Assembly: GCA_020718945.1 (NCBI GenBank)
Contig: DYRB01000095.1
Span: 1,320-9,118, forward strand
Source of the DNA: Lamprocystis purpurea
GTDB lineage: Bacteria; Pseudomonadota; Gammaproteobacteria; Chromatiales; Chromatiaceae
Direction of reading: 5' to 3'
DNA: 7,799 nt
A program made the translations under genes and the position numbers. Positions 1-7,450 of the stretch are shown here, one piece after another. Within the stretch, counting starts at the first letter, position 1, and each line of letters starts with the position of its first letter. The notes beneath the pieces were generated by a model. The model did no database searches and was not told the DNA's origin. It saw nothing but the letters and a program-made list of their open reading frames with translations.

Positions 1-1
1 G

Positions 2-1072
2 GCCCTGGCCGCACTCCTGACCGCCCCCGCCCTGGCCTACGACGTCAACGACCAGCTCGCCGTCAATGTCCTGGCGGCGGTCTCCATGCAGTGCCAGGAG
101 CTGTCCGGGGACACCGAGGCCCCCAACACCTGCCGCGGGGCCGCGCCCCTCCAGCCGGAGCTGTTCTACAACCCCACCCAGCAGGACCAGATTTTCATCA
201 AGCTGGGCTTCGCCGCCGGCAACGGCATCAACGACGTATCCCCCTTCGCCCTGACCCCCTGGGCCGCTGACCTGGAAGACGACACCCAGGACATCAACGG
301 CAGCGGTCGCAGCTACCTGTTTGAGGCCTGGTACGCCCACACCTTCGAACTCGGTACGGACAACAAGGTCCAGATCACCGGCGGCATCATAGACCCGGCC
401 TTCTATGTGAACGAAAACGCCTACGCCAACAACGAGTTCACCCAGTTCATGAACGAGGCCTTCGTCAACTCCCGCAACGCCTTCCTGCCGGCCTACGACT
501 GGGGCGGGGTGCTGGTGTGGAAGTACAAGGACCTGACCTTCAGCGGCCTGGGCATGAACGTGGCCGAGAACGACGACGGCCGTAACTACAACTACTACGC
601 CGCCGAGGCCGACTGGCACGTCGAGACCGGCCTGGGCGAGGGCAACTACCGGCTGATGTACTCCGGCGGTTCCCGGGCCTTCCCGGACCCGGACGGCGAT
701 GCGATGGAAAAACTCTCCGCCTTCAACCTGTCCTTCGACCAGGCCCTGGGCAAAGTGGTCGGGGTTTTCCTGCGCCTGGGCTGGCAGGCGGAGGAGGCCT
801 CGGTGGACTACCAGGCCGCCTACACCGGCGGTCTCGACTTCAAGGGGGCCGCCTGGGGCCGGGAGAACGACAACCTCGGCATCGCCTACGGCTACATGAA
901 CGGCGGCAATCAGGGCATCGACCGCAGCAACGCCTTCGAGGCCTACTACCGGCTCGCCGTGAACGACCACCTGGCCCTGACCGCCGACGTCCAATACATG
1001 GAAGACCTGTACAAGGACGACACCAGCGTCAGCGGCTGGGTCTACGGCGCCCGGGCCCTGGTCGAGTTCTGA
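2..1072 (+). CDS. OprB-family outer-membrane porin, 5' end missing
   Basis: This is the C-terminal majority of an outer-membrane beta-barrel porin, probably of the OprB (carbohydrate-selective) family, which allows passive uptake of small solutes. The reading frame is open from base 2, and its first residues (ALAALLTAPALA, then YDVNDQ) look like the end of a Sec signal peptide with cleavage after ALA, so only the first few codons are missing. The ATG at 86 is internal. Visible features are alternating aromatic strands (ITGGIIDPAFYVNENAYANN, FLRLGWQAE, IAYGYMNGG, FEAYYRLAV, LTADVQYMED) and a terminal phenylalanine (ARALVEF), the usual signal for barrel assembly by BAM. The NE-F...AF pattern, the F-RLGW strand and the late YYRL...DVQY block are what I recall of OprB proteins. 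The substrate cannot be read from sequence, and carbohydrate specificity should not be assumed. The gene lies 215 bases upstream of the imelysin operon, and the inverted repeat between them suggests separate transcription. Confidence 0.82.
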   Translation, partial: ALAALLTAPALAYDVNDQLAVNVLAAVSMQCQELSGDTEAPNTCRGAAPLQPELFYNPTQQDQIFIKLGFAAGNGINDVSPFALTPWAADLEDDTQDINGSGRSYLFEAWYAHTFELGTDNKVQITGGIIDPAFYVNENAYANNEFTQFMNEAFVNSRNAFLPAYDWGGVLVWKYKDLTFSGLGMNVAENDDGRNYNYYAAEADWHVETGLGEGNYRLMYSGGSRAFPDPDGDAMEKLSAFNLSFDQALGKVVGVFLRLGWQAEEASVDYQAAYTGGLDFKGAAWGRENDNLGIAYGYMNGGNQGIDRSNAFEAYYRLAVNDHLALTADVQYMEDLYKDDTSVSGWVYGARALVEF

Positions 1073-1091
1073 TCCAAAGAGAAACAGTTGA

Positions 1092-1220
1092 GCCGCAAAT
1101 GGACGCAAATGGACGCAAGTGGACCAGGACTTCCTGTAGGTCTTCGGTTCACCCTGTCGGTGACCCACGGACTCTGACTAACTGACTGATCCATTGGCGT
1201 ATATTTGCGCAATTTGCGGC
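1092..1220. repeat. Imperfect palindromic element with ~32-base arms
   Basis: The left arm (1092-1124) and right arm (1189-1220) are inverted copies of each other. The outer 9 bases match exactly (GCCGCAAAT at 1092-1100, ATTTGCGGC at 1212-1220). A second exact block is CGCAAAT at 1104-1110 against ATTTGCG at 1203-1209. By eye about 26 of 33 positions agree, with one gap. Pairing could extend outward weakly (AAGAG at 1077-1081 with CTCTT at 1228-1232). The 64-base interior holds a small hairpin (GGTTCACC 1146-1153, loop CTGTC, GGTGACC 1159-1165) and a near-duplicate CTGACTAA/CTGACTGA at 1174-1189. It is less GC-rich than the flanking genes. It could be a dispersed intergenic repeat (REP/MITE-like), a structured RNA segment, or a terminator for the porin gene, although there is no T-tract. 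Confidence 0.7.
1095..1124. repeat. Three tandem decamers (GCAAATGGAC)
   Basis: Three head-to-tail 10-base units: GCAAATGGAC at 1095-1104, the same at 1105-1114, and GCAAGTGGAC (one change) at 1115-1124. They form the left arm of the larger palindrome. They resemble the CGCAAAG-type tandem intergenic repeats I recall from many environmental proteobacterial genomes, but no search was run. The units are contiguous with no unique spacers, so this is not a CRISPR array. Confidence 0.85.
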
Positions 1221-1274
1221 CGAGTTGCTCTTCTAGGCTGACACATCACCGAACCAAGCACCCAGGCCCACAAC

Positions 1275-1279
1275 GAGGA
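1275..1279 (+). promoter_or_regulatory. Ribosome binding site for the first operon gene
   Basis: GAGGA sits 8 bases before the ATG at 1288, a good Shine-Dalgarno match and spacing. It fixes the start of the first imelysin gene. This is a clearer site than those seen for the downstream cistrons, which are packed close together and may rely partly on translational coupling. Confidence 0.7.
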
Positions 1280-1287
1280 CCCTCCCA

Positions 1288-2607
<1,320 letters not shown>

Positions 2608-2611
2608 GCCC

Positions 2612-3910
2612 ATGCCCCAGCGCTGGCGCCGGGCCTGGGCCCTGGTCCTGTGCCCGACCCTGGCCCTGATCGGCCCGCCGGCCTGGGCCGACCCGGCGGG
2701 GCCCGGGTCCCTGGACTTCCGGCTCGGCCAGGCCCTGTTCGAGCGGACCTGGGTCGCGGCCCCGGCCTCCACCGACTCCGCCGACGGACTGGGGCCCCTG
2801 TACAACGCCCGCTCCTGCGCCGGCTGCCACCCGGGCGGCGGGCGGGGGCGGGCCTGGGGTCCCGACGGGGGTCCGGGCCCCGCGCTCGTCCTGCACCTGG
2901 GCCTGCCCCCCGCGGACAGCGCCCAGTCCCGACCCAGGCCCGAGCCCCACTACGGGTCCCAGCTCCAACCCCTGGCCCTGCCCGGGCAGACCGCCGAGGG
3001 GCGACTGGTCCTGGCCTGGTCCGAGACCCGGGTCCAGCTCCCCGACGGGACCCAGGTGGCGTTGCGCCGCCCGACCCCCTCCATCGGGGACCCGGGCTAT
3101 GGACCGCTGGACCCCCAAGCCCTGCGCTCCCTGCGCCTGGCCCCCACCCTGACCGGCCTGGGGGACCTGGAGGCCATCCCCGAGGCGGAGATCCTGGCCC
3201 AGGCCGACCCCCAGGACAGCAACGGCGACGGCATCTCCGGCCGGGCCAACCGGGTCCCAACCCCGGCCCCCGCGGCCCCGGCCCCCGGCGGCCCGGCCCT
3301 GGGCCGCTTCGGCTGGAAGGCCGGCCAGCCCCGCCTGGCGGGCCAGGTGGACTTGGCCTTCGCCCTGGATCTGGGCCTGTCCAACCCGTCCCACCCCCAG
3401 GCGACGGGGGACTGCACCCCAAGCCAGACCGCCTGCCTGGCCGCCCCCGGCGGGGCCAGCCCGCGCCACGGGGGCTTCGAGGTCGGGCCCGAGGTGGCCG
3501 CCCTGGTGGCGGGCTATGTCCGGGCCCTGCCCGCACCGCCCCGTCGCGACCCCGAGGACCCGCGGGTCCAGGACGGCGGGGCGAGCTTCCGCGCCCTGGG
3601 CTGCGGCGCCTGCCACAGCCCGGACCTGGGGCCCGGCGGGCTCTACACGGACCTGCTGCTCCACGACCTGGGGGAGGGCCTGGCGGACGGCTGGACCGAG
3701 GGGGAGGCCAGCGGCAGCGAGTGGCGCACGGTGCCCCTGCGCGGCCTGGGCGCAACGGCCACCGGCGCCTGGCTCCACGACGGCCGCGCCCGCACAATGC
3801 TGGAGGCCATCCTGTGGCACGGCGGCGAGGCCCAGGCCAGCCGCGACGCGGTCATCGCGCTATCGACATATTCCCGCGCTAATCTGTTGCGCTTCCTTGA
3901 ATCCCTCTGA
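2612..3910 (+). CDS. Di-heme oxidoreductase, DUF1111/DHOR family
   Basis: A 432-residue periplasmic c-type di-heme protein of the DHOR family (often named thiol oxidoreductase or putative di-heme peroxidase; the reaction is not firmly known). There are two CxxCH heme sites: C69-A-G-C-H73 and C331-G-A-C-H335. Between them lies D-S-N-G-D-G (residues 202-207), a calcium-loop-like motif common in this family. The C-terminal signature WLHDGRARTMLEAILWHGGE is diagnostic of the family. An earlier in-frame ATG at 2582 would overlap imelysin 1 by 26 bases. I prefer the ATG at 2612 because it places MPQRWRRAWALVLCPTLALI directly at the N-terminus, a clean signal peptide with basic start, hydrophobic core and AWA cleavage near residue 25. 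It starts 4 bases after the preceding stop, so translation is probably coupled. Maturation needs the cytochrome c heme-attachment system in the periplasm. Confidence 0.93.
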   Translation: MPQRWRRAWALVLCPTLALIGPPAWADPAGPGSLDFRLGQALFERTWVAAPASTDSADGLGPLYNARSCAGCHPGGGRGRAWGPDGGPGPALVLHLGLPPADSAQSRPRPEPHYGSQLQPLALPGQTAEGRLVLAWSETRVQLPDGTQVALRRPTPSIGDPGYGPLDPQALRSLRLAPTLTGLGDLEAIPEAEILAQADPQDSNGDGISGRANRVPTPAPAAPAPGGPALGRFGWKAGQPRLAGQVDLAFALDLGLSNPSHPQATGDCTPSQTACLAAPGGASPRHGGFEVGPEVAALVAGYVRALPAPPRRDPEDPRVQDGGASFRALGCGACHSPDLGPGGLYTDLLLHDLGEGLADGWTEGEASGSEWRTVPLRGLGATATGAWLHDGRARTMLEAILWHGGEAQASRDAVIALSTYSRANLLRFLESL

Positions 3911-3926
3911 TCGACCGGCGGTACCC

Positions 3927-5054
3927 ATGCCCCTGCAAGCCCTTCCCCTAGTCTTAGCCCTGCTGGCCACATCGGTCGCCCCACCGACCCAAGGCCAGGC
4001 GGCCCAGCCCCCAGGCCCCCAGCCCGACTGGGCCGACCTCAACCTGGCCCTGGTCCAGGGCCACCTGGTCCCGCGCTACCGGGTACTCGCCCAGGCCACC
4101 CGCAACCTGGCGGCCGGGCTCGACGCCTTCTGTGCCGCCCCGGACGAGGCCGGTTTGAACCAGGCCCGCGGCCGCTTCGTCGCCGCCCTGGACGCCTGGA
4201 ACGGCATAGCCCATATGCGTTTCGGGCCCATCGAGACCGACCAGCGCTTCTACCGCTTCCAGGTCTGGCCGGACAAGCGCGGGACCGGCGCCAAGCAGGT
4301 CCGCCAGCTCCTGGCCGAGGCCGACCCGGCCCGCCTGGAGCCCGCCGCCCTGGCCCGGGACAGCGTGGCCGTCCAGGGCCTGAGCGCCCTGGAGCTGCTG
4401 CTGTACCCGCACTCGGAGGTGACCCTGGCGGACTTCCAGGCCGAAGGCGGCGCGGGCTTCCGCTGCCGCTTCGCCGCCGCCATTGGTCGCAACCTGGCGG
4501 GACTGGGGCAGGCGACCCTGGCGGACTGGACCCAGGGCGAGGCCCCCTACGCCAAGACCGTGCTGGAGCCCGGGATCGGCCAGGGGCGCTTCGCCGACCC
4601 CAGCGCTCTGGGCACCGCGGTGCTCATGACCCTCAACACCGGGGCCCAGGTGGTGCACGAGTTGAAGCTCCGGGAGCCCCTGGGTCCAGGCCCCACCGCG
4701 GCCAATCCGCGCCGGGCCGAGGCCTGGCGTAGCCGCCGGTCGCTGGCCAACGTCTGCACCAACCTGCGGGCCCTGGGGCACCTCTACGCCACAGCCCTGG
4801 CCCCGCGCCTGGCCGGGCTCTGGCTCCCGGAGACCGACCAGGGCCTGGCCCTGACCCTGGCCGCGGCCCAGAGCGCCTGTCTGAGCCTGCCCCCGGAGGC
4901 CCTGGACGAGGCCCCGGGCCCGGACCGCCCGGATGCCCGCCAGGCCCTGGAGCACCTGCGCGACCTGGCCGGGGCCCTCCAAGCCCGCACCGGCAAGCGC
5001 CTGGCGGAGGAGCTGGACCTGACCCTGGGCTTCAACAGCCTGGACGGGGACTGA
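3927..5054 (+). CDS. Second imelysin-family protein, GxHxxE histidine replaced
   Basis: A 375-residue exported protein of the imelysin superfamily, from a different branch than the first gene. The N-terminus (MPLQALPLVLALLATSVA) is hydrophobic but lacks the usual basic residues; it is still likely a signal peptide, with cleavage somewhere before the proline/glutamine-rich stretch at about 20-32. Family blocks include WNGIAHMRFGPIETDQRFYR, FQVWPDKRGTG and QGLSALELLLYP. The last corresponds to the GxHxxE region but reads G151-L-S-A-L-E156: the histidine is serine and the glutamate remains. A NTGAQVVHELKLREPLG block follows and may contribute to a metal site. The frame is open far upstream inside the previous gene, but the ATG at 3927 is the first one after that gene's stop, 16 bases on. 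Its ribosome site (GGCGG, 5 bases away) is weak. The altered motif suggests a structural or partner-binding role; this is inferred. Confidence 0.9.
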   Translation: MPLQALPLVLALLATSVAPPTQGQAAQPPGPQPDWADLNLALVQGHLVPRYRVLAQATRNLAAGLDAFCAAPDEAGLNQARGRFVAALDAWNGIAHMRFGPIETDQRFYRFQVWPDKRGTGAKQVRQLLAEADPARLEPAALARDSVAVQGLSALELLLYPHSEVTLADFQAEGGAGFRCRFAAAIGRNLAGLGQATLADWTQGEAPYAKTVLEPGIGQGRFADPSALGTAVLMTLNTGAQVVHELKLREPLGPGPTAANPRRAEAWRSRRSLANVCTNLRALGHLYATALAPRLAGLWLPETDQGLALTLAAAQSACLSLPPEALDEAPGPDRPDARQALEHLRDLAGALQARTGKRLAEELDLTLGFNSLDGD

Positions 5055-5058
5055 GGCC

Positions 5059-6192
5059 ATGGACCAGACCCGTCGCCGCTTCCTGCACCTGAGCGCCGCC
5101 GCCCTGGCCCTGGGGGCCTTCGCAACCCTGGGCCCCCCAGGCCGGAGCCAGGCCCAAGCCCAGGCCCGCACCCGGCCGCGGCTGCTCAGCGCCCGCGGCG
5201 ACGGGGCCGGGGGCTACCGGGTGAGCGGCCTGGACCCCGCCGGGGGCCTGGCCCTGGACCTGCCCCTGCCGGCGCGGGGCCACGGCTTGGCCCTGCGCCC
5301 CGGGGGCCGGGAGGCAGTCTGCGTCGCCCGCCGCCCGGGGGACTTCCTGTTGGTCCTGGACCTGGAGGCCGGGACCCAGTCGGCCCTGCACCAGACCCCC
5401 GAGCATACCCACTGCTGCGGCCACGCCGTCTATTCGGCGGACGGCGCCCTGCTCTACACCACCGAGACCTCGGTGGACGGCGGTGCAGGGCGCATCGGGG
5501 TCTGGGACGCCGCGGCCGGCTACCGCCGCCTGGGGGACCTGCCGAGCCACGGCCTGGACCCCCACGAACTGCTGCTGTCCCCGGACGGCGAGGCCCTGAT
5601 CGTCGCCAACGGCGGCATCCTCACCCGCCCCGAGACCGGGCGGTCCAAGCTCAACCTGGACACCATGGACCCCTGCCTGGTCTATCTGGACCGCCGCGAC
5701 GGCCGCCTCCTGGCCGAGCATCGCCTCCCCGCCGAGCTGCACCAACTGAGCATCCGCCACCTGGCCCAGGGGCGGGGGCGGCTGTGCGTCGCCCTCCAGT
5801 ACGAGGGGCCTGGGTCCGAGCGCCCGCCCCTGGTCGCCTTCCAGGCCCCGGGACAAGGGCTGGACCTGGCGGCGGCCCCGGACCCGGTCCAGGGGGCCAT
5901 GCGCAACTACTGCGGCAGCGCCGCCACGGACCCGACCGGGGACTGGTTCGCCGTCTCCGCCCCCCGGGGCGACCTGGTCAGTTTCTGGGACGGCCAGGGG
6001 GCCTACCGCGGCAGCACCCGGGTCCCGGACGGCTGCGGGGCCGCCCCCGGCGACGCCCCCGGGACCTTCTTCCTGTCCAGCGGGGCCGGGGCCCTGTACC
6101 GCCACGACTGCACCACCGGCGAGACCCGGCCCCTGCCGGTCCCGCCCAGCGAGGCCATCCAATGGGACAACCACCTGACCCTCTGCGCCTGA
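5059..6192 (+). CDS. DUF1513-family protein, Tat-exported, predicted beta-propeller
   Basis: A 377-residue DUF1513 protein of unknown biochemical function. The N-terminus carries a twin-arginine motif, T4-R-R-R-F-L-H10, followed by a hydrophobic stretch (LSAAALALGAFATL), so export should be by Tat as a folded protein. The body shows repeated propeller-like strands (VYSADGALLYTTE, LLLSPDGEALIVANGG, ATDPTGDWFAVSAPRGD). It also shows signature blocks of the family: GHAVYSADG, RIGVWDAAAGYRRLGDLPSHG, DPHELLLSPDG, and ANGGI with GRSKLNLDTM. The start ATG is 4 bases after the previous stop; GAGG lies only 2 bases before it, so coupling is likely. Tat export of a folded partner in a cassette with imelysins parallels EfeB with EfeO, but this protein is not a Dyp peroxidase and shows no heme motif. 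Cysteines are scattered (HCCGH, DPCLV, NYCGS). The position in the cassette is what I recall from Pseudomonas. Confidence 0.92.
   Translation: MDQTRRRFLHLSAAALALGAFATLGPPGRSQAQAQARTRPRLLSARGDGAGGYRVSGLDPAGGLALDLPLPARGHGLALRPGGREAVCVARRPGDFLLVLDLEAGTQSALHQTPEHTHCCGHAVYSADGALLYTTETSVDGGAGRIGVWDAAAGYRRLGDLPSHGLDPHELLLSPDGEALIVANGGILTRPETGRSKLNLDTMDPCLVYLDRRDGRLLAEHRLPAELHQLSIRHLAQGRGRLCVALQYEGPGSERPPLVAFQAPGQGLDLAAAPDPVQGAMRNYCGSAATDPTGDWFAVSAPRGDLVSFWDGQGAYRGSTRVPDGCGAAPGDAPGTFFLSSGAGALYRHDCTTGETRPLPVPPSEAIQWDNHLTLCA
6151..6154 (+). promoter_or_regulatory. Ribosome binding site inside the DUF1513 gene, setting the peroxidase start
   Basis: GAGG at 6151-6154 lies 7 bases before ATG 6162, within the last codons of the preceding gene. 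No ATG follows in the peroxidase frame before its first heme motif, so this site is the main support for placing the start inside the DUF1513 gene. Confidence 0.5.
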
Positions 6193-7394
6193 TCTCGGCC
6201 TGGGCCCTGACCCTGTTGCCCGCGGCCCTGGGCCTGGCGGTGCTGCTGTGGGCCACCGGGCCGGCGGCGGACCCGGCCCCCTCCCCGGGGCCGGGGCTGG
6301 TGGACCTGGGCCGGCGCCTGTTCTTCGACCCCAACCTGTCCCGGAACCGCACCCAATCCTGCGCCACTTGCCACGACCCCGGGGCCGGCTTCGCCGACCC
6401 CAGGGGCAAGGGGGCCCTGGCCGCCGTGTCCCTGGGGGACGACGGGCGCTCCCTGGGGGACCGCAATGCCCCCACGGCGGGCTATGCCGCCCTCACCCCC
6501 GGATTCCACCGCACCGAGGAGGGCAAGTACGTCGGTGGCCAATTCCTGGACGGGCGGGAGCCCGACCTCGCCGGCCAGGCCGGGGGCCCGCCGCTCAATC
6601 CGCTGGAGATGGGCATGCCGGACAAGGCCGCGGTGGTGGCCCGGCTGCGGGAGGACCCGGGCTATGTGCAGGCCTTCGAGGGCCTCTTCGGCCCCGGGGT
6701 CTGGGGGGATGCGGAGGGCGCCTACCGGGCCATGACCCAGGCCATCGCCGCCTTCGAGGGGACCGGGTTCTTCGCCCCCTTCGATTCCAAGTACGACCGC
6801 GCCCTGCGCGGCGAGTACCGGATGACGGAGCAGGAGGAGCTGGGCCAGACCCTGTTCTTCTCCACCCAGTTCACCAACTGCCACCTGTGCCACCAGTTAC
6901 ACAAGGTCCCCGGCAGCCCGGGGGAGACCTTCAGCAACTACGAGCACCACAACATCGGGGTCCCCGCCAATACCGCCGTGCGGGCCCTCAACGGCCAGCC
7001 CCCCGGGCACCTGGACCTGGGGCTGGCGGGCAATCCGGCGGTCCAGGCCGCCGCCGATGCCCAGGCCCAGCGCGGCCGTTTCAAGACCCCGACCCTGCGC
7101 AACGTCGCGGTCACAGGCCCCTACATGCACAACGGGGTATTCAAGGACCTGCGCACCCTGGTCCTGTTCTACAACCAATACAACAGCAAGGCCCCAGCCC
7201 GGCGCATCGACCCCGAGACCGGCGCCCCCTGGGCCCCGCCGGAGGTCCCGGAGAATCTGTCCCTAAAGGAACTGGAGACCGGCCCGGCCCTGGACGACCG
7301 CCGCATCGACGCCCTGGTCGCCTTCCTCAAGACCCTCACCGACCGGCGTTACGAGCACCTCTTGACCGGGCCAAATGCGGGCAAGGCCGGCTGA
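6162..7394 (+). CDS. Di-heme cytochrome c peroxidase / MauG-family protein
   Basis: A 410-residue bacterial di-heme cytochrome c peroxidase (CcpA/MauG superfamily); classical members reduce hydrogen peroxide to water in the periplasm with electrons from small cytochromes. It has two CxxCH sites, C67-A-T-C-H71 and C240-H-L-C-H244. The first is framed by LFFDPNLSRN before and DPGAGFADP after. The peroxidase-family block NPLEMGM supplies a candidate catalytic glutamate (E149). PTLRNVAVTGPYMHNGVF supplies M322 as the likely axial methionine, which favours a peroxidase over MauG proper, where this position is tyrosine. The chosen ATG overlaps the DUF1513 gene by 31 bases and gives a hydrophobic N-terminus (LISAWALTLLPAALGLAVLL), a signal peptide or membrane anchor with no clear cleavage site. 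TTG at 6216 is an alternative. Overlap implies translational coupling. Substrate and electron donor are not visible; it may protect the operon's metal site from peroxide. Confidence 0.92.
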   Translation: MGQPPDPLRLISAWALTLLPAALGLAVLLWATGPAADPAPSPGPGLVDLGRRLFFDPNLSRNRTQSCATCHDPGAGFADPRGKGALAAVSLGDDGRSLGDRNAPTAGYAALTPGFHRTEEGKYVGGQFLDGREPDLAGQAGGPPLNPLEMGMPDKAAVVARLREDPGYVQAFEGLFGPGVWGDAEGAYRAMTQAIAAFEGTGFFAPFDSKYDRALRGEYRMTEQEELGQTLFFSTQFTNCHLCHQLHKVPGSPGETFSNYEHHNIGVPANTAVRALNGQPPGHLDLGLAGNPAVQAAADAQAQRGRFKTPTLRNVAVTGPYMHNGVFKDLRTLVLFYNQYNSKAPARRIDPETGAPWAPPEVPENLSLKELETGPALDDRRIDALVAFLKTLTDRRYEHLLTGPNAGKAG

Positions 7395-7410
7395 GGAGCC
7401 GAGCAAACAT

Positions 7411-7434
7411 AACTTGAACAGTATGGGTTCAGTT
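7411..7434. repeat. Small inverted repeat before the recombinase gene
   Basis: AACTTGAAC (7411-7419) and GTTCAGTT (7427-7434) can pair over 8 base pairs with a one-base bulge around a 7-base loop. The surrounding 7395-7480 is noticeably less GC-rich than the operon. No T-tract follows, so it is a poor Rho-independent terminator. An operator or recombination site for the adjacent recombinase is possible but unproven, and a stem this short could occur by chance. Confidence 0.4.
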
Positions 7435-7450
7435 GCCTTGGCAGCGAGGC

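Noticed and set aside
86..88. ATG at 86 as the porin start
   Set aside because: The frame stays open back to base 2 and encodes the end of a signal peptide with an ALA cleavage site, so this methionine is internal.
1095..1124. Tandem repeats as a CRISPR remnant
   Set aside because: Units are only 10 bases and directly adjacent, with no spacers and no cas genes in view.
1174..1205. Possible promoter, CTGACT (1174-1179) with TATATT (1200-1205)
   Set aside because: TATATT is a fair -10 match, but the 20-base spacing and poor -35 make it unconvincing, and both fall in or next to the palindromic arms.
3516..3926. Upstream open extension of the second imelysin
   Set aside because: It lies in the wrong frame across the heme-binding end of the oxidoreductase gene and encodes arginine/alanine-rich nonsense; the real protein begins at 3927.
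5032..6174. Long open frame on the - strand opposite the DUF1513 gene
   Set aside because: Same reason: low-complexity translation, no motif, fully covered by a confidently identified + strand gene. The - strand frame at 1903-2805 and the one at 3954-5171 were rejected likewise.
7395..7450. Rho-independent terminator after the operon
   Set aside because: The only hairpin seen (7411-7434) is short, AT-containing and not followed by a T-tract.
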